Assembly (NCBI RefSeq): GCF_008704425.1
Contig: NZ_CP023696.1
Coordinates: 2,962,501 to 3,026,500 of the forward strand
DNA from: Streptomyces fradiae ATCC 10745 = DSM 40063
Lineage (GTDB): Bacteria; Actinomycetota; Actinomycetes; Streptomycetales; Streptomycetaceae
Direction: 5' to 3'
Length of the DNA: 64,000 nucleotides
In this document: positions 27,336 to 36,553 of the stretch, piece by piece
Numbering within the stretch: position 1 is the stretch's first letter
How the letters are laid out: every line of letters starts with the position of its first letter
Position numbers and translations under genes: made by a program
Notes under the pieces: generated by a model
Told to the model about the DNA's origin: nothing
Database searches by the model: none
The model's input: only the letters and a program-made list of their open reading frames with translations

Positions 27336-27743
27336 GGAGTGGCTGCCTCGGTGGTGGTGTGGCGGTGCGGAGGGCCGACGGGGAAGGGTGGGGTGGCGGT
27401 TGCGGGCGGTGTCGGTCGTTCCCCGGCCCGTTCCCGGTACGCGCCGCGGATCTTCCGGCGGCTCGGCGTTCGGCTGCCGCCATCATGGGAGCCGGTGGGC
27501 GCCGCCCACCACTCGCCGGCCGGTGATTGGCCGGAACACTCGCTCATCCGCACGGGTGTGGCGCGTTGCCGTGCCCGCCCCGGCGGCGCCGACGCGGGCT
27601 CCCGGAAAACGGTTCGCGTGACCCTCCGGAGCCTCATTACACTCTCCGGCTTGCCCGCCTCCCCCGTCGGGAGCGCCGCCCTCCGGTCGGAAACCGGACG
27701 GCCCCTCGTCGACCGACCCCGCCAAGCGCCCGGAGGCACCGCC
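27336..27743. other. divergent intergenic region with a candidate -10
   Basis: This 408-nt gap separates the ABC operon from the helicase gene. TACACT at about 27639-27644 could be a -10 for the helicase. No GGGGCTT-N6-AAGCCCC-type rifamycin-associated element was found by eye. Confidence 0.4.
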
Positions 27744-29795
27744 ATGTCCGCGACCGCTCCCACCCCGGACCCCGTCCCAGGCCCCCTCGACCGCGAGCGG
27801 GCCCACCTCGCCGCGTCCCGCGCCGCGCTGCGGGCCATGCGGGAGGACGTGGAGGCGCTGGACATCCGCGACGTGACCGCCAACTGGGTGAACGCCGCCG
27901 TGCTGGAGCGGCAGATCGAGGACCGCGTCAAGGCCCTGGCCGACCTGGCGCACACGCCGCTGTTCTTCGGGCGGCTCGACTACCTGCCCACCACCCAGGA
28001 GGGCGGCCGGTTCTACATCGGGCGGCGGCACGTCCACGACGCGCAGGGCGACCCGATGGTGATCGACTGGCGCGCCCCGGTCTCGCAGCCGTTCTACCGG
28101 GCGTCCCGGCGGGACCCGCGGGACGTGCGGCTGCGGCGCCGGTTCGGGTACACGGGCGGCGACCTCACCGCGTACGAGGACGAGCACCTCACCGACCCCG
28201 CCGAGGCGGAGACCGTCAGCCGGCTGCTCCAGCAGGAGATCGAGCGGCCGCGCGTCGGCCCGATGCGGGACATCGTCGCCACCATCCAGCCCGAGCAGGA
28301 CGAGATCGTCCGCGGCGGGCTGTCCGGCACGGTGTGCGTGCAGGGCGGCCCCGGCACCGGCAAGACCGCCGTGGGCCTGCACCGGGTCGCCTACCTGCTC
28401 TACGCCCACCGGGAGCGCCTGGCCCGCACCGGCACGCTCGTCATCGGCCCGAACCGCTCCTTCCTCCGCTACATCGAGCAGGTGCTGCCCGCCCTCGGTG
28501 AGCTGGAGGTGCGGCAGGCGACCGTGGACGACCTGGTCGGCGGGCACGTCGAGGTGCGCGGCGCCGACGACCCGGCGGCGGCCGTCGTGAAGGGCGACGC
28601 GCGCATGGCGGAGGTCCTGCGCCGCGCCGTCCGCTCCCACGTCACCCTGCCGACCGAGCCGGTGATCGTGGTGCGCGGGTCGCGGCGGTGGCGGGTCCCC
28701 GCCTATGAGGTGGAGGAGATCGTCACCGAGCTGCTGGCGCGCGACATCCGGTACGGCGCCGCCCGCGAGGCCCTGCCGCAGCGCATCGCGCACGCCGTGC
28801 TGGTGCGGATGGAGGCCGCCGGGGAGGCCCCCGACGACCGGGTGCAGGACCAGGTGGCGCGCAACGCGGCGGTGAAGGCCGCCGTCAAGGCGATCTGGCC
28901 GCCGGTCGACCCGGCGAAGCTGGTGCTGCGCCTGCTGTCGGACCCGGCCTTCCTGGCGGAGCACGCGGACGGCGTCCTCGACGAGGACGAGCGGAAGGCC
29001 GTCCTGTGGGCCAGGCCGCCCAGGAGCGTGAGGTCCGCGAGGTGGTCGCCGGCCGACGCGGTCCTGGTCGACGAGGCCGCCGACTTGGTGGCCCGCACCC
29101 CGTCGCTGGGCCATGTCGTCCTGGACGAGGCGCAGGACCTGTCGCCCATGCAGTACCGGGCGGTGGGGCGCCGCTGCTCGACCGGCTCGGCGACCGTGCT
29201 CGGCGACCTGGCGCAGGGCACCACGCCGTGGGCGACGCGCGGCTGGGCGGAGGCGCTGGCGCACCTGGGCAAGCCGGACGCGCTGGTGGAGGAGCTGACG
29301 GCCGGCTTCCGCGTGCCGCGCGAGGTCATCGCGTACGCCTCCCGGCTGCTGCCGCACATCGCGCCGGGCCTCGCCGAGGTCCGCTCGGTGCGGGAGAACC
29401 CGGGCTCCCTGGAGGTGCGGGGGGTGGCCGCCGAGCGGCGGGACGCGGAGGTCCTCGGGGCGTGCGCGGCGTTCCTGCGGGAGGAGGGCTCCGTGGGGCT
29501 GATCGCCGCCGATCCGCGCGTCCCCGCCCTGGAGGAGGCGCTGCGGGCGGCCGGGGTGCCGTTCCTGTCGCCGGGCGAGGAGACCACGCCGGACGTGCGG
29601 CTGACGCTGGTCCCGGCGTCGCTGGCGAAGGGCCTGGAGTACGACTACGTGGTGCTGGACGAGCCGTCGGCGGTGGTCGCAGCGGAGCCGGACGACCGCA
29701 TGGGCCTGCGCCGCCTGTACGTGGCCCTGACACGGGCGGTCTCGGGCCTGAAGGTCGTGCACGCCGCGCCGCTGCCGGAGCAGCTCGCGGGGTGA
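27744..29795 (+). CDS. HelD/HelR-like superfamily 1 helicase
   Basis: The ATG at 27744 has GGAGG 8 nt upstream and gives 683 residues. A coiled-coil N-terminus precedes RFYIGRRHVHD and IDWRAPVSQPFYRA, the HelD-specific region. Then come Walker A QGGPGTGKTAVGLHR (about residue 203), VVLDEAQDLSPMQY and LTAGFRVPREVI, with LRRLYVALTRAV near the end. HelD-type proteins free RNA polymerase from stalled or drug-blocked complexes, and the HelR branch confers rifamycin tolerance. Which branch this belongs to is not decided here. Confidence 0.88.
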   Translation: MSATAPTPDPVPGPLDRERAHLAASRAALRAMREDVEALDIRDVTANWVNAAVLERQIEDRVKALADLAHTPLFFGRLDYLPTTQEGGRFYIGRRHVHDAQGDPMVIDWRAPVSQPFYRASRRDPRDVRLRRRFGYTGGDLTAYEDEHLTDPAEAETVSRLLQQEIERPRVGPMRDIVATIQPEQDEIVRGGLSGTVCVQGGPGTGKTAVGLHRVAYLLYAHRERLARTGTLVIGPNRSFLRYIEQVLPALGELEVRQATVDDLVGGHVEVRGADDPAAAVVKGDARMAEVLRRAVRSHVTLPTEPVIVVRGSRRWRVPAYEVEEIVTELLARDIRYGAAREALPQRIAHAVLVRMEAAGEAPDDRVQDQVARNAAVKAAVKAIWPPVDPAKLVLRLLSDPAFLAEHADGVLDEDERKAVLWARPPRSVRSARWSPADAVLVDEAADLVARTPSLGHVVLDEAQDLSPMQYRAVGRRCSTGSATVLGDLAQGTTPWATRGWAEALAHLGKPDALVEELTAGFRVPREVIAYASRLLPHIAPGLAEVRSVRENPGSLEVRGVAAERRDAEVLGACAAFLREEGSVGLIAADPRVPALEEALRAAGVPFLSPGEETTPDVRLTLVPASLAKGLEYDYVVLDEPSAVVAAEPDDRMGLRRLYVALTRAVSGLKVVHAAPLPEQLAG

Positions 29796-29818
29796 GGGGC
29801 GGGGGCGGGGGCGGGGGC
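29796..29818 (+). repeat. G-run cluster with quadruplex potential
   Basis: Four runs of 4-5 G separated by single C residues follow directly after the helicase stop. They fit the pattern for a G-quadruplex on the coding strand. The rest of 29819-30039 is G-rich with no gene seen. Confidence 0.6.
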
Positions 29819-29992
29819 AGAGGTTGGGCGGGGGGCTTGGGGCGCCCGGTCGTGGGGTGCGCGCGGGCCGGTGCCGGAGGGGCTGGCGGTGTGGGGGCGG
29901 CGGTGTGGGGGCGGTGTGGGGGCGCCCTGCCGCCGCCGGGCCGAAGGGCCGGGGACCGGCGGACGAATTCCGGCCGAAGGCGAGAAGGCGAG

Positions 29993-30002
29993 CTACATGT
30001 AG
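29993..30002. promoter_or_regulatory. CTACATGTAG palindrome before the HAD gene
   Basis: A perfect 10-bp palindrome lies 38 nt upstream of the ATG at 30040. It is AT-richer than its surroundings and could be a small operator, but no regulator is recognised. Confidence 0.3.
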
Positions 30003-30039
30003 GCGGCACGCGAATGGCGGCTCGGGGCAGAATGCGGGC

Positions 30040-30663
30040 ATGCCTCTCACCGTCGGGTTCGACCTCGATATGACCCTGATCGACTCCCGCCCCGGTATCC
30101 ACGCCACCTACCGGGAGCTTTCGGCGCGCACGGGGGTGTGGATCGACGCCGACCTGGCGGTCTCCCGCCTCGGGCCGCCGCTCGAGCACGAGCTGGCGCA
30201 CTGGTTCCCGGAGGAGCTCATTCCGGAGATGGTCGCCGCGTACCGTGAGATCTACCCCACACACGCCATCGCGCCGTCCCTCGCGCTGCCCGGCGCGGGG
30301 GATGCGATTCAAGCCGTTCGCGCGGCGGGCGGCAGGAGCGTCGTCGTCACCGCGAAGAACGAGCCGCACGCCAAACTGCACCTCGAGCACCTCCGCCTGG
30401 AACCGGACGCGGTGATCGGCTGGCTGTGGGCCGAGGCGAAGGCGGAGGCGCTGCGCGAGCACGACGCGACCGTGTACGTCGGCGACCACCTGGGCGACAT
30501 CCGCGGCGCCCGCGCGGCGGGCGCCCTCGCCGTGTCGGTGGCGACGGGACCGTACGACGAGGAGGCCCTGCGCGCGGCCGGCGCGGATGTCGTCCTGCCT
30601 GATCTGACGGCCTTTCCGGCCTGGTGGGCGGCCTACGCGGAGGGCGCGGCCTCTCTGGCCTGA
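30040..30663 (+). CDS. HAD-family hydrolase
   Basis: The 207-residue protein has motif I as VGFDLDMTLIDSRPG, a Thr of motif II in VVVTAKN and the acidic motif in VYVGDHLGDIRGARAAG. These are typical of phosphoglycolate-phosphatase-like HAD enzymes. The substrate is unknown. Its last 31 nt overlap the opposite-strand gene at 30633. Confidence 0.87.
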   Translation: MPLTVGFDLDMTLIDSRPGIHATYRELSARTGVWIDADLAVSRLGPPLEHELAHWFPEELIPEMVAAYREIYPTHAIAPSLALPGAGDAIQAVRAAGGRSVVVTAKNEPHAKLHLEHLRLEPDAVIGWLWAEAKAEALREHDATVYVGDHLGDIRGARAAGALAVSVATGPYDEEALRAAGADVVLPDLTAFPAWWAAYAEGAASLA

Positions 30664-30890
30664 CGCCGCTGCGCGGCGATGGAGCGGAGCACTCCGGCGC
30701 CGGCGACGAGGAAGCCGACGCCCATGAGCATCGCCACCAGGTACACGAACGTGGGGAACGGGTCGGTCCCCAGGAAGAGCGGCGCGACGGTGACGAGCGT
30801 GGCGATCGCGCCGATGATGAACAGGACCGCTCCGACCCGAATGAGCCCGTCCCCCGGGAGGGCGCCGTCCGCGTGGGTTTCACTACGCAT
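30633..30890 (-). CDS. small two-helix membrane protein
   Basis: The 85-residue product has two hydrophobic helices (VGAVLFIIGAIATLVTV and FVYLVAMLMGVGFLVAGA) and a basic C-terminus. It starts at the ATG at 30890 and converges with the HAD gene with a short overlap. The function is unknown. Confidence 0.75.
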   Translation of the reverse strand: MRSETHADGALPGDGLIRVGAVLFIIGAIATLVTVAPLFLGTDPFPTFVYLVAMLMGVGFLVAGAGVLRSIAAQRRQAREAAPSA

Positions 30891-31018
30891 TCGGCCAGGG
30901 TAGTTCCCCGGCCGGGGGAACGTACCGGCGGCGTCTTGTCACGGGGGCCGGGACCATTAGCCTTAACGCCTTGAGCCGCCCAGCGCGGACCCATCGAGTA
31001 CGAGGACGAGGACAGGAC

Positions 31019-31402
31019 GTGCCTACCGGCAAGGTCAAGTGGTTCAACAGCGAGAAGGGCTTCGGCTTTCTCTCCCGCGACGACGGCGGCGACGTCTTCG
31101 TGCACTCGTCGGTGCTCCCTGCCGGAGTCGACGGCCTGAAGCCGGGCCAGCGTGTGGAGTTCGGCGTCGTCGCCGGGCAGCGCGGCGACCAGGCGCTGTC
31201 GGTGACGGTCCTCGACCCGACCCCGTCGGTGGCGGCGGCGCAGCGGCGCAAGCCGGACGAGCTGGCGTCGATCGTGCAGGACCTGACGACGCTGCTGGAG
31301 AACATCACGCCGATGCTGGAGCGGGGCCGGTACCCCGACAAGGCGCACGGCAAGAAGATCGCCGGTCTGCTGCGGGCGGTCGCGGACCAGCTCGACGTCT
31401 GA
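31019..31402 (+). CDS. cold-shock domain protein with helical C-terminal extension
   Basis: The GTG at 31019 gives 127 residues. The first 67 form a cold-shock domain with RNP motifs KGFGFLS and DVFVHSS. The remainder (ELASIVQDLTTLLENITPML...) is an added helical region absent from plain CspA proteins. The domain binds single-stranded nucleic acid. An in-frame upstream start at 30971 would add an unrelated leader. Confidence 0.9.
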   Translation: MPTGKVKWFNSEKGFGFLSRDDGGDVFVHSSVLPAGVDGLKPGQRVEFGVVAGQRGDQALSVTVLDPTPSVAAAQRRKPDELASIVQDLTTLLENITPMLERGRYPDKAHGKKIAGLLRAVADQLDV

Positions 31403-31803
31403 CCCTTCCGGATCTCCCCCCGCGCCTCCCGCTCCCCGTACGGGTGACACGCGGCCGCCCCTGCGGCGGCCCGCCCCCGTGCGGGGTGCGTGCGTGCGGG
31501 GGTGTGTGTGCGTGCGGGGGTGTGTGCGTGCCGGGACGCGCTTGGGCCGGGGCGCGTGGCGGCGGGCGTGGCGGGCCGGGACGGGTCCGGGCGGGTCCGG
31601 GCGGGTCGGGTCTGCGGTGGGTCCGGGCGGGTCGGGTCCGCGGTGGCCCGGCGCCGAAGGGCCGTCCGTACCGCCGTCCCGTACCACCCCGCGCACCCCG
31701 GGTGGCGCGCCCCGCTTCCGGGCGCGGTCGCCCGGTGGCGGGGCCGGCCGGGCGCGGTCGCCCGGTGCCCGGCGGGCGCGGCGGGCCACCGGGCCGGGGC
31801 GCG
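31403..31803. repeat. low-complexity convergent gap
   Basis: No gene is seen. At about 31484-31536 two copies of a unit like GTGCGTGCGGGGGTGTGT occur, and at 31570-31645 several copies of GTCCGGGCGG follow. The gap separates the converging cold-shock and DUF3027 genes. Confidence 0.65.
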
Positions 31804-32724
31804 TCAGGAGTGGCCGAGGTCCTCGGAGGCCGGGTCCGCGACCGTGGGCACCGAGCCGGCGGACGGCGTCGGGTGCAGCGGGAACTCGTCCGTCGCCATC
31901 GAGTCCAGCACGGGCCCCGCGGGCCGGGGCGTCTTCGGCATGACCGCCGCCTCGGAGTGGCCGCCGCACCCGTAGTCCAGGGAGACGACCCGGCCGTCCG
32001 CCGGCGAGAACTCGTTGGCGCACACCCCGAACGCCTGCCCCAGCGATCCCCCGATCGCCATCAGGAAGCCGCACGACACGCACGACGCGGGCGCCGCCTG
32101 CGCCATCGGCGTCTTCGCGCCGAACGCCTCGTCCCACCGGTCGGCCGCCATGTTCCGCCCGTACCGGGACAGCACGCGCGCCCGGCGCATGCCCAGCTCC
32201 TCCGCGACGGCCGCGATGGCGCCCCGCGACGGCGTGGAGACGACGAACTCGGCGTCCTCCGCGTCGGCCCGCTCCGTCATCTCCTCCGACACGGCCGAGT
32301 CCGGCAGCGGCTCGTCCTCGCCGGTGTAGGCGGGCTCCAGACGCAGGTCGTCGGCCTCGGTCGGCAGCAGGTCGCCCGGCCCGAGGTCACCGGGGCGCAG
32401 CCGCTCGCTCCACGGCACCCACTCGGGCGCCAGCAGCGCGTCCGGCCCCGGCAGCAGGACGGTCTCGTCCAGGGTGACGTTCTTGGCGCGGGACGCCCGC
32501 GCGACGGTCACCGCCCAGCGCCAGCCCCGGTAGCCCGGTTCGGCGCACTCGAAGAAGTGCGTGACGACCCGGTCCCCTTCGGGCACCGCCTCCACGTACT
32601 CGCCGACGACGCCGGGCGCCGCCGCCTCCTCGGCGGCCTCGCGGGCGAGGTCCACCGCCTCGGCGCACAGGCGGTCCAGGGCCGGGGCACGCCGGGCACG
32701 GCTTCGCGTCGTCGCAGCACTCAC
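31804..32724 (-). CDS. DUF3027 domain protein
   Basis: The 306-residue protein matches the DUF3027 plan. An N-terminal helix (LDRLCAEAVDLAREAAEE) is followed by GYRGWRWAVTVARASRAKNV and VLLPGPDALLAPEWVPW. A later region contains SRYGRNMAADRW and two cysteine pairs (CVSCGF, and the cysteines in VCANEFSP and YGCGGH) that look metal-binding. The function is unknown. Conserved linkage to a cold-shock gene suggests RNA-related work. Confidence 0.85.
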   Translation of the reverse strand: MSAATTRSRARRAPALDRLCAEAVDLAREAAEEAAAPGVVGEYVEAVPEGDRVVTHFFECAEPGYRGWRWAVTVARASRAKNVTLDETVLLPGPDALLAPEWVPWSERLRPGDLGPGDLLPTEADDLRLEPAYTGEDEPLPDSAVSEEMTERADAEDAEFVVSTPSRGAIAAVAEELGMRRARVLSRYGRNMAADRWDEAFGAKTPMAQAAPASCVSCGFLMAIGGSLGQAFGVCANEFSPADGRVVSLDYGCGGHSEAAVMPKTPRPAGPVLDSMATDEFPLHPTPSAGSVPTVADPASEDLGHS

Positions 32725-33002
32725 AGGTTCGCTTCTCTCCTACGCCGTCTTAACGGTGCGCCGGCCGATGCGCGACTGCACGGGCGGCGGACGGAGCGGA
32801 CCCGGGGACCGCATCGACGTCCGCGCCCGACGTGCTCGGGCACACCTCATGTCATCCATTCTGCGGGATGCCGAAGAGGCGCGTGGCCGAGACCTTTTCC
32901 GCCGGTGGCGCGCTACGCACGCTACCCCCTCAACCGCCTGCCGCCCACATGGCCGCCCCAAGTCGGCCGTCGCGGACGGCGGCGGTGGGGCACTATGGCG
33001 AC

Positions 33003-34868
33003 GTGGCAGCCGCGCGGTGGTCCCGGAAACCGTCGCCGCAGCGCCCCGGCCGGACCGGGCGCGCTGGGCGGGCCGGGCGCGTCGGAGGGACCTGGCGCGC
33101 CGGAGGACCGGGGGCGGGTGAGCGGCCGGATCCCACCGGGCGGCCGGAGCCCCATGGGCGGCCGAGCCCGGTCGAACCGGAACCCACCACCGGGCAGCCC
33201 CACCGCGTCGACGGAGCCGAACCCGTCGGGCGGCCGGACCCCGCCGACCCAACGGACACCGCCGGCCCAACGGACACCGCCGGCCCAACGGACACCGCCG
33301 GCCCAACAGCCCCTAGCGACCCACCGGTCCCCGCCGACCCAACGGACCCCGCACACCCCCCAGGCCCCATCGGTCCGCCGGACCCCACCAGTCGGCCGAA
33401 ACGCGCCGGTAGGTTCCGTGCGGCGGCCCGCGGTCTGGGCCGGGCCGCCCGCCTGCCCTTCACCTCCACCGCCCGCGGCATCCGCCGCGCCACCCACGCG
33501 CAGGGCGCGGGCGAGTCCGGCCTCGGCAAGCTCATCGAACTGCACGCCGTGAACGGCGCGGGCGACGTGATGATCACCGTGGCGCTCGCCTCGACCGTGT
33601 TCTTCTCCGTGCCGACCGACGAGGCGCGCGGCCGGGTCGCCCTGTACCTGGCCATCACGCTCGCCCCGTTCGCCCTGCTCGCCCCCGTCATCGGCCCCCT
33701 CCTCGACCATGTGCCGCACGGCCGGCGCGCGGCGATGGCGGGCGCCATGGCGTTCCGCGCGTTCCTCGCCGTCGCCCTGTCGGGGGTGGTCGCGACCGGC
33801 GGCCTGGAGCTGTACCCGGAGGCGCTCGGCGTGCTCGTGGCGTCGAAGGCGTACGGGGTGGTCCGCTCCGCCGTCGTACCGCGCCTGCTGCCGCCCCGCT
33901 TCTCCCTGGTGAAGGCGAACTCGCGGGTCACCCTCGCGGGGCTCCTCGCGACGGGCGCCGCGGCACCCGTCGCGGTCGGGCTGCACCGGATCGGGCCGCA
34001 GTGGCCGCTGTACGGGGCGTGCGCGCTGTTCGCGGCCGGCACGGTCCTGGCCTTCACGCTGCCGCACAAGGTGGACTCCGCGAAGGGCGAGCGGAGGGCG
34101 CGCATCCTCGTCCACGACGAGCGGAAGGCGGGGCTGCGCACGGTCGGCCCGGCCGTCCTGCACGCCCTCCAGGCCAACGCGGCGGTGCGCGGGCTGGCCG
34201 GGTTCCTGATCTTCTTCCTGGCGTTCCTGCTGCGGGTGGACCCGATCGGCGGGCAGAGCGCGGCCGTCTCGCTCGCGGTGGTGGGGGTCGCCGCAGGGGT
34301 GGGCAACGCCTGCGGCACGGCGGTCGGGGCGTGGCTCAGGGACCGCGCGCCGGAGGCGATCATCGCCACGATGCTGGTGCTGCTGCTGGCCGCGACGGTC
34401 GCGGCGGCCGTCTTCTTCAGCGGCGCGCTGGTCGCCCTGCTGGGCGCCGTCGCGGGGCTGGCGCAGGCCCTGTCGAAGCTCTCCCTCGACGCGCTGATCC
34501 AGCGGGACGTGCCGGAGTCGGTGCGCACGTCGGCGTTCGCCCGCTCCGAGACGCTGCTCCAGATGGCGTGGGTGGTGGGCGGCGCGCTCGGCATCGTCCT
34601 GCCGCTCAACGGCACGCTGGGCATGGCCGTGGCGGCGGCCATCCTCGCCGCCGGGGCCGCCGTGGCGGGCCGGGGCCTCCTGCACGAGGCCCGCCACCAC
34701 CCCCGGCCGGCCCACCCCTCACCCCCCGGCCCGGCTCCCGGTCCGGCCCCCGGCCCGGCTCCCGGTCCGGCCCCCGGCCCGGCTCCTGGGTCGGCTCCCG
34801 GCTCCGCCGACCGTCCGGCTCCCGGCCCCGCGCCCGGCTCGGCGGCGGACCCGGACGCGACCCGCTGA
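33003..34868 (+). CDS. MFS-type membrane protein with long low-complexity ends
   Basis: The GTG at 33003, 8 nt after a possible -10 CACTAT, gives 621 residues. Residues 1-150 are Pro/Gly/Arg/Thr-rich with three PTDTAG repeats. About 12 hydrophobic segments follow (ALYLAITLAPFALLAPVIGP, AIIATMLVLLLAATVAAAV). The C-terminus has repeated GPAP units. Substrate unknown. An ATG at 32832 is possible but poorly supported. Confidence 0.75.
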   Translation: MAAARWSRKPSPQRPGRTGRAGRAGRVGGTWRAGGPGAGERPDPTGRPEPHGRPSPVEPEPTTGQPHRVDGAEPVGRPDPADPTDTAGPTDTAGPTDTAGPTAPSDPPVPADPTDPAHPPGPIGPPDPTSRPKRAGRFRAAARGLGRAARLPFTSTARGIRRATHAQGAGESGLGKLIELHAVNGAGDVMITVALASTVFFSVPTDEARGRVALYLAITLAPFALLAPVIGPLLDHVPHGRRAAMAGAMAFRAFLAVALSGVVATGGLELYPEALGVLVASKAYGVVRSAVVPRLLPPRFSLVKANSRVTLAGLLATGAAAPVAVGLHRIGPQWPLYGACALFAAGTVLAFTLPHKVDSAKGERRARILVHDERKAGLRTVGPAVLHALQANAAVRGLAGFLIFFLAFLLRVDPIGGQSAAVSLAVVGVAAGVGNACGTAVGAWLRDRAPEAIIATMLVLLLAATVAAAVFFSGALVALLGAVAGLAQALSKLSLDALIQRDVPESVRTSAFARSETLLQMAWVVGGALGIVLPLNGTLGMAVAAAILAAGAAVAGRGLLHEARHHPRPAHPSPPGPAPGPAPGPAPGPAPGPAPGSAPGSADRPAPGPAPGSAADPDATR

Positions 34869-34954
34869 CCACCGGCCCTCCGCCCCGGCGACGCCGCGAG
34901 GCGAGGCGAGGCGAGCGGAACGAAGCGAACCGGAACAGACCAGACCGGACCGAT

Positions 34955-35022
34955 CAGAACAGGTCAGGTCAGAACAGGTCAGGTCAGGTCAGAACAGGTC
35001 AGGTCAGGTCAGGTCAGGTCAG
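34955..35022. repeat. pentanucleotide CAGGT microsatellite
   Basis: The stretch is built of CAGGT units with CAGAA variants placed at intervals, about 13 units in 68 nt. It lies in the 432-nt gap between the MFS gene and the DUF2771 lipoprotein. The rest of that gap has GAGGC and CACCG short repeats but no gene. Confidence 0.85.
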
Positions 35023-35300
35023 CCACGGCACCACACCGCAGCCCACCGCACCGCACCGCAGGGCACCGCAAGGCGGCCGGGGCGTGGCGAGAGCCGGGGC
35101 AGAGCGGGGCGACCGGCTCCGCTGGAACCGGGGGCCGGGACCGGCACGGATCGGGCGGGACACGTACCAGGACATGGCGAGAAATGTCCGGTGCGGGGAC
35201 ACGGGGGAGCCCCACCGTGCGGTGGGCCGCCGGGTGAGGTGTGCGCGCCGCGCGAGCCCCGCATGCGCCTGCGGCGGCCGGGACCGATAGCCTTCGGCCC

Positions 35301-35792
35301 ATGACCGTTGCGTTCTTCTCCGGAAAGGCCCGCCGGGCCGGCGTCGCTCTGGGTGCCGTCTCCGCCGGCCTGCTCGTCCTCTCCGCTTGCGGCTCCAAGC
35401 CGACGCCGATCGCGACCGTGACGGTCGGCTCCGACTCGTACAACACCGAGGCGGCCGAAAACTGCTACGACGAGGGCGGCCTCAAGGAGTCCCGCGTCCA
35501 GGAGTGCCTCAGCGCCAAGGGCGGCGAGGAGGTCGAGGTGTCCGTCGACGACCGGATCCGCTTCGGCGTCGACCCGGAGATCGCCGAGAACGGCTGGACG
35601 ATCTTCCTGGACGGGGAGCGCGCCGAGCAGGAGCCGTACACGAAGACGTACCGCTCGATCAGCGCCAGCTCGTTCTTCGCGCCCGGCATGGGCGGCCAGA
35701 CCAGCCCCAACGTCCGGGTGGCGCTCCTGGAGACCGACGCGAAGACGAAGAAGGCCATCGGCGTCTACCGCTTCGTCCTCAAGAAGGTGTGA
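35301..35792 (+). CDS. DUF2771 putative lipoprotein
   Basis: The 163-residue product has a signal peptide with the lipobox LSAC (cleavage before Cys30) and the DUF2771 pattern (DRIRFGVDPEIAENGWTIFL, YRSISASSFFAPG). It is probably anchored outside the membrane; its function is unknown. GATAGC ends about 11 nt before the ATG and may be a -10. The mqnB start overlaps its stop, making it first in the menaquinone operon. Confidence 0.85.
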   Translation: MTVAFFSGKARRAGVALGAVSAGLLVLSACGSKPTPIATVTVGSDSYNTEAAENCYDEGGLKESRVQECLSAKGGEEVEVSVDDRIRFGVDPEIAENGWTIFLDGERAEQEPYTKTYRSISASSFFAPGMGGQTSPNVRVALLETDAKTKKAIGVYRFVLKKV

Positions 35793-36547
35793 CCCTGCGC
35801 GTCCTGGTCGTGACCGCCGTGGCGGCGGAGGCCCACTCCGTCGCCGGCGGACTCGTCGACTGCGCGGCGCGGTCCTCCCGGCCGCTGCCGAGCGGCCACA
35901 CCGTGACGAGCCACCTGCTCACGGGGCGCAGCCTCGACCGGCTGACCGGTGCCGCCGCGCCCGCCGTGGACGTGCTGGCGGCCGGTGTCGGGCCCGCCGC
36001 CGCCGCGGTCGGCGCCGCGACGGCGCTGGCCACCGCCCCGTACCCGTACGACCTGGTGATCAGCGCAGGGATCGGTGGCGGGTTCGCGCCGCGCGCCCCG
36101 CTCGGGTCCCTCGTCGTCGCCGACAGCATCGTCGCCGCCGACCTGGGCGCCGACACGCCCGACGGCTACCTCCCGGTGGAGGAGCTGGGCTTCGGCCGCT
36201 CCGTCCACACCCCGCCGGCCGCGCTGTGCGACCGGGTCGCGGAGGCCGTGCGCGGCGCCGGGCTGCCGTGCCTCACGGCGCCCGTCCTGACGGTGTCCAC
36301 CGTCACCGGCACCGCCGCCCGCACCGCCGAGCTCACCGCCCGCCATCCGCGCGCCGGGGCGGAGGCCATGGAGGGCTTCGGCGTCGCCGAGGCCGCCGCC
36401 GCGCACGGTGTGCCGGCCGTCGAGATCCGCGCCGTCTCCAACGCGGTCGGCCCGCGCGACCGCGCCGCATGGCGCGTCGGTGCGGCGCTGGACGCGCTGC
36501 GCACGGCGTTCGAACCGCTCAGCACCCGCGTCTTCAGGGAGGAGTGA
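35789..36547 (+). CDS. mqnB: futalosine hydrolase
   Basis: MqnB removes hypoxanthine from futalosine to give dehypoxanthine futalosine in the futalosine route to menaquinone. The 252-residue protein has the nucleosidase fold with VISAGIGGGFAP, VVADSIVAADLGADTPDGYL and EAMEGFGVAEAAAAHGVPAV. The GTG start overlaps the lipoprotein stop by 4 nt, and mqnD follows 7 nt after its stop. Confidence 0.92.
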   Translation: MTLRVLVVTAVAAEAHSVAGGLVDCAARSSRPLPSGHTVTSHLLTGRSLDRLTGAAAPAVDVLAAGVGPAAAAVGAATALATAPYPYDLVISAGIGGGFAPRAPLGSLVVADSIVAADLGADTPDGYLPVEELGFGRSVHTPPAALCDRVAEAVRGAGLPCLTAPVLTVSTVTGTAARTAELTARHPRAGAEAMEGFGVAEAAAAHGVPAVEIRAVSNAVGPRDRAAWRVGAALDALRTAFEPLSTRVFREE

Positions 36548-36553
36548 GGGCCA

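Noticed and set aside
24803..27486. Longer upstream starts for the two ABC permeases.
   Set aside because: The 4-nt ATGA and GTGA overlaps give typical coupled starts. The extensions run through neighbouring genes.
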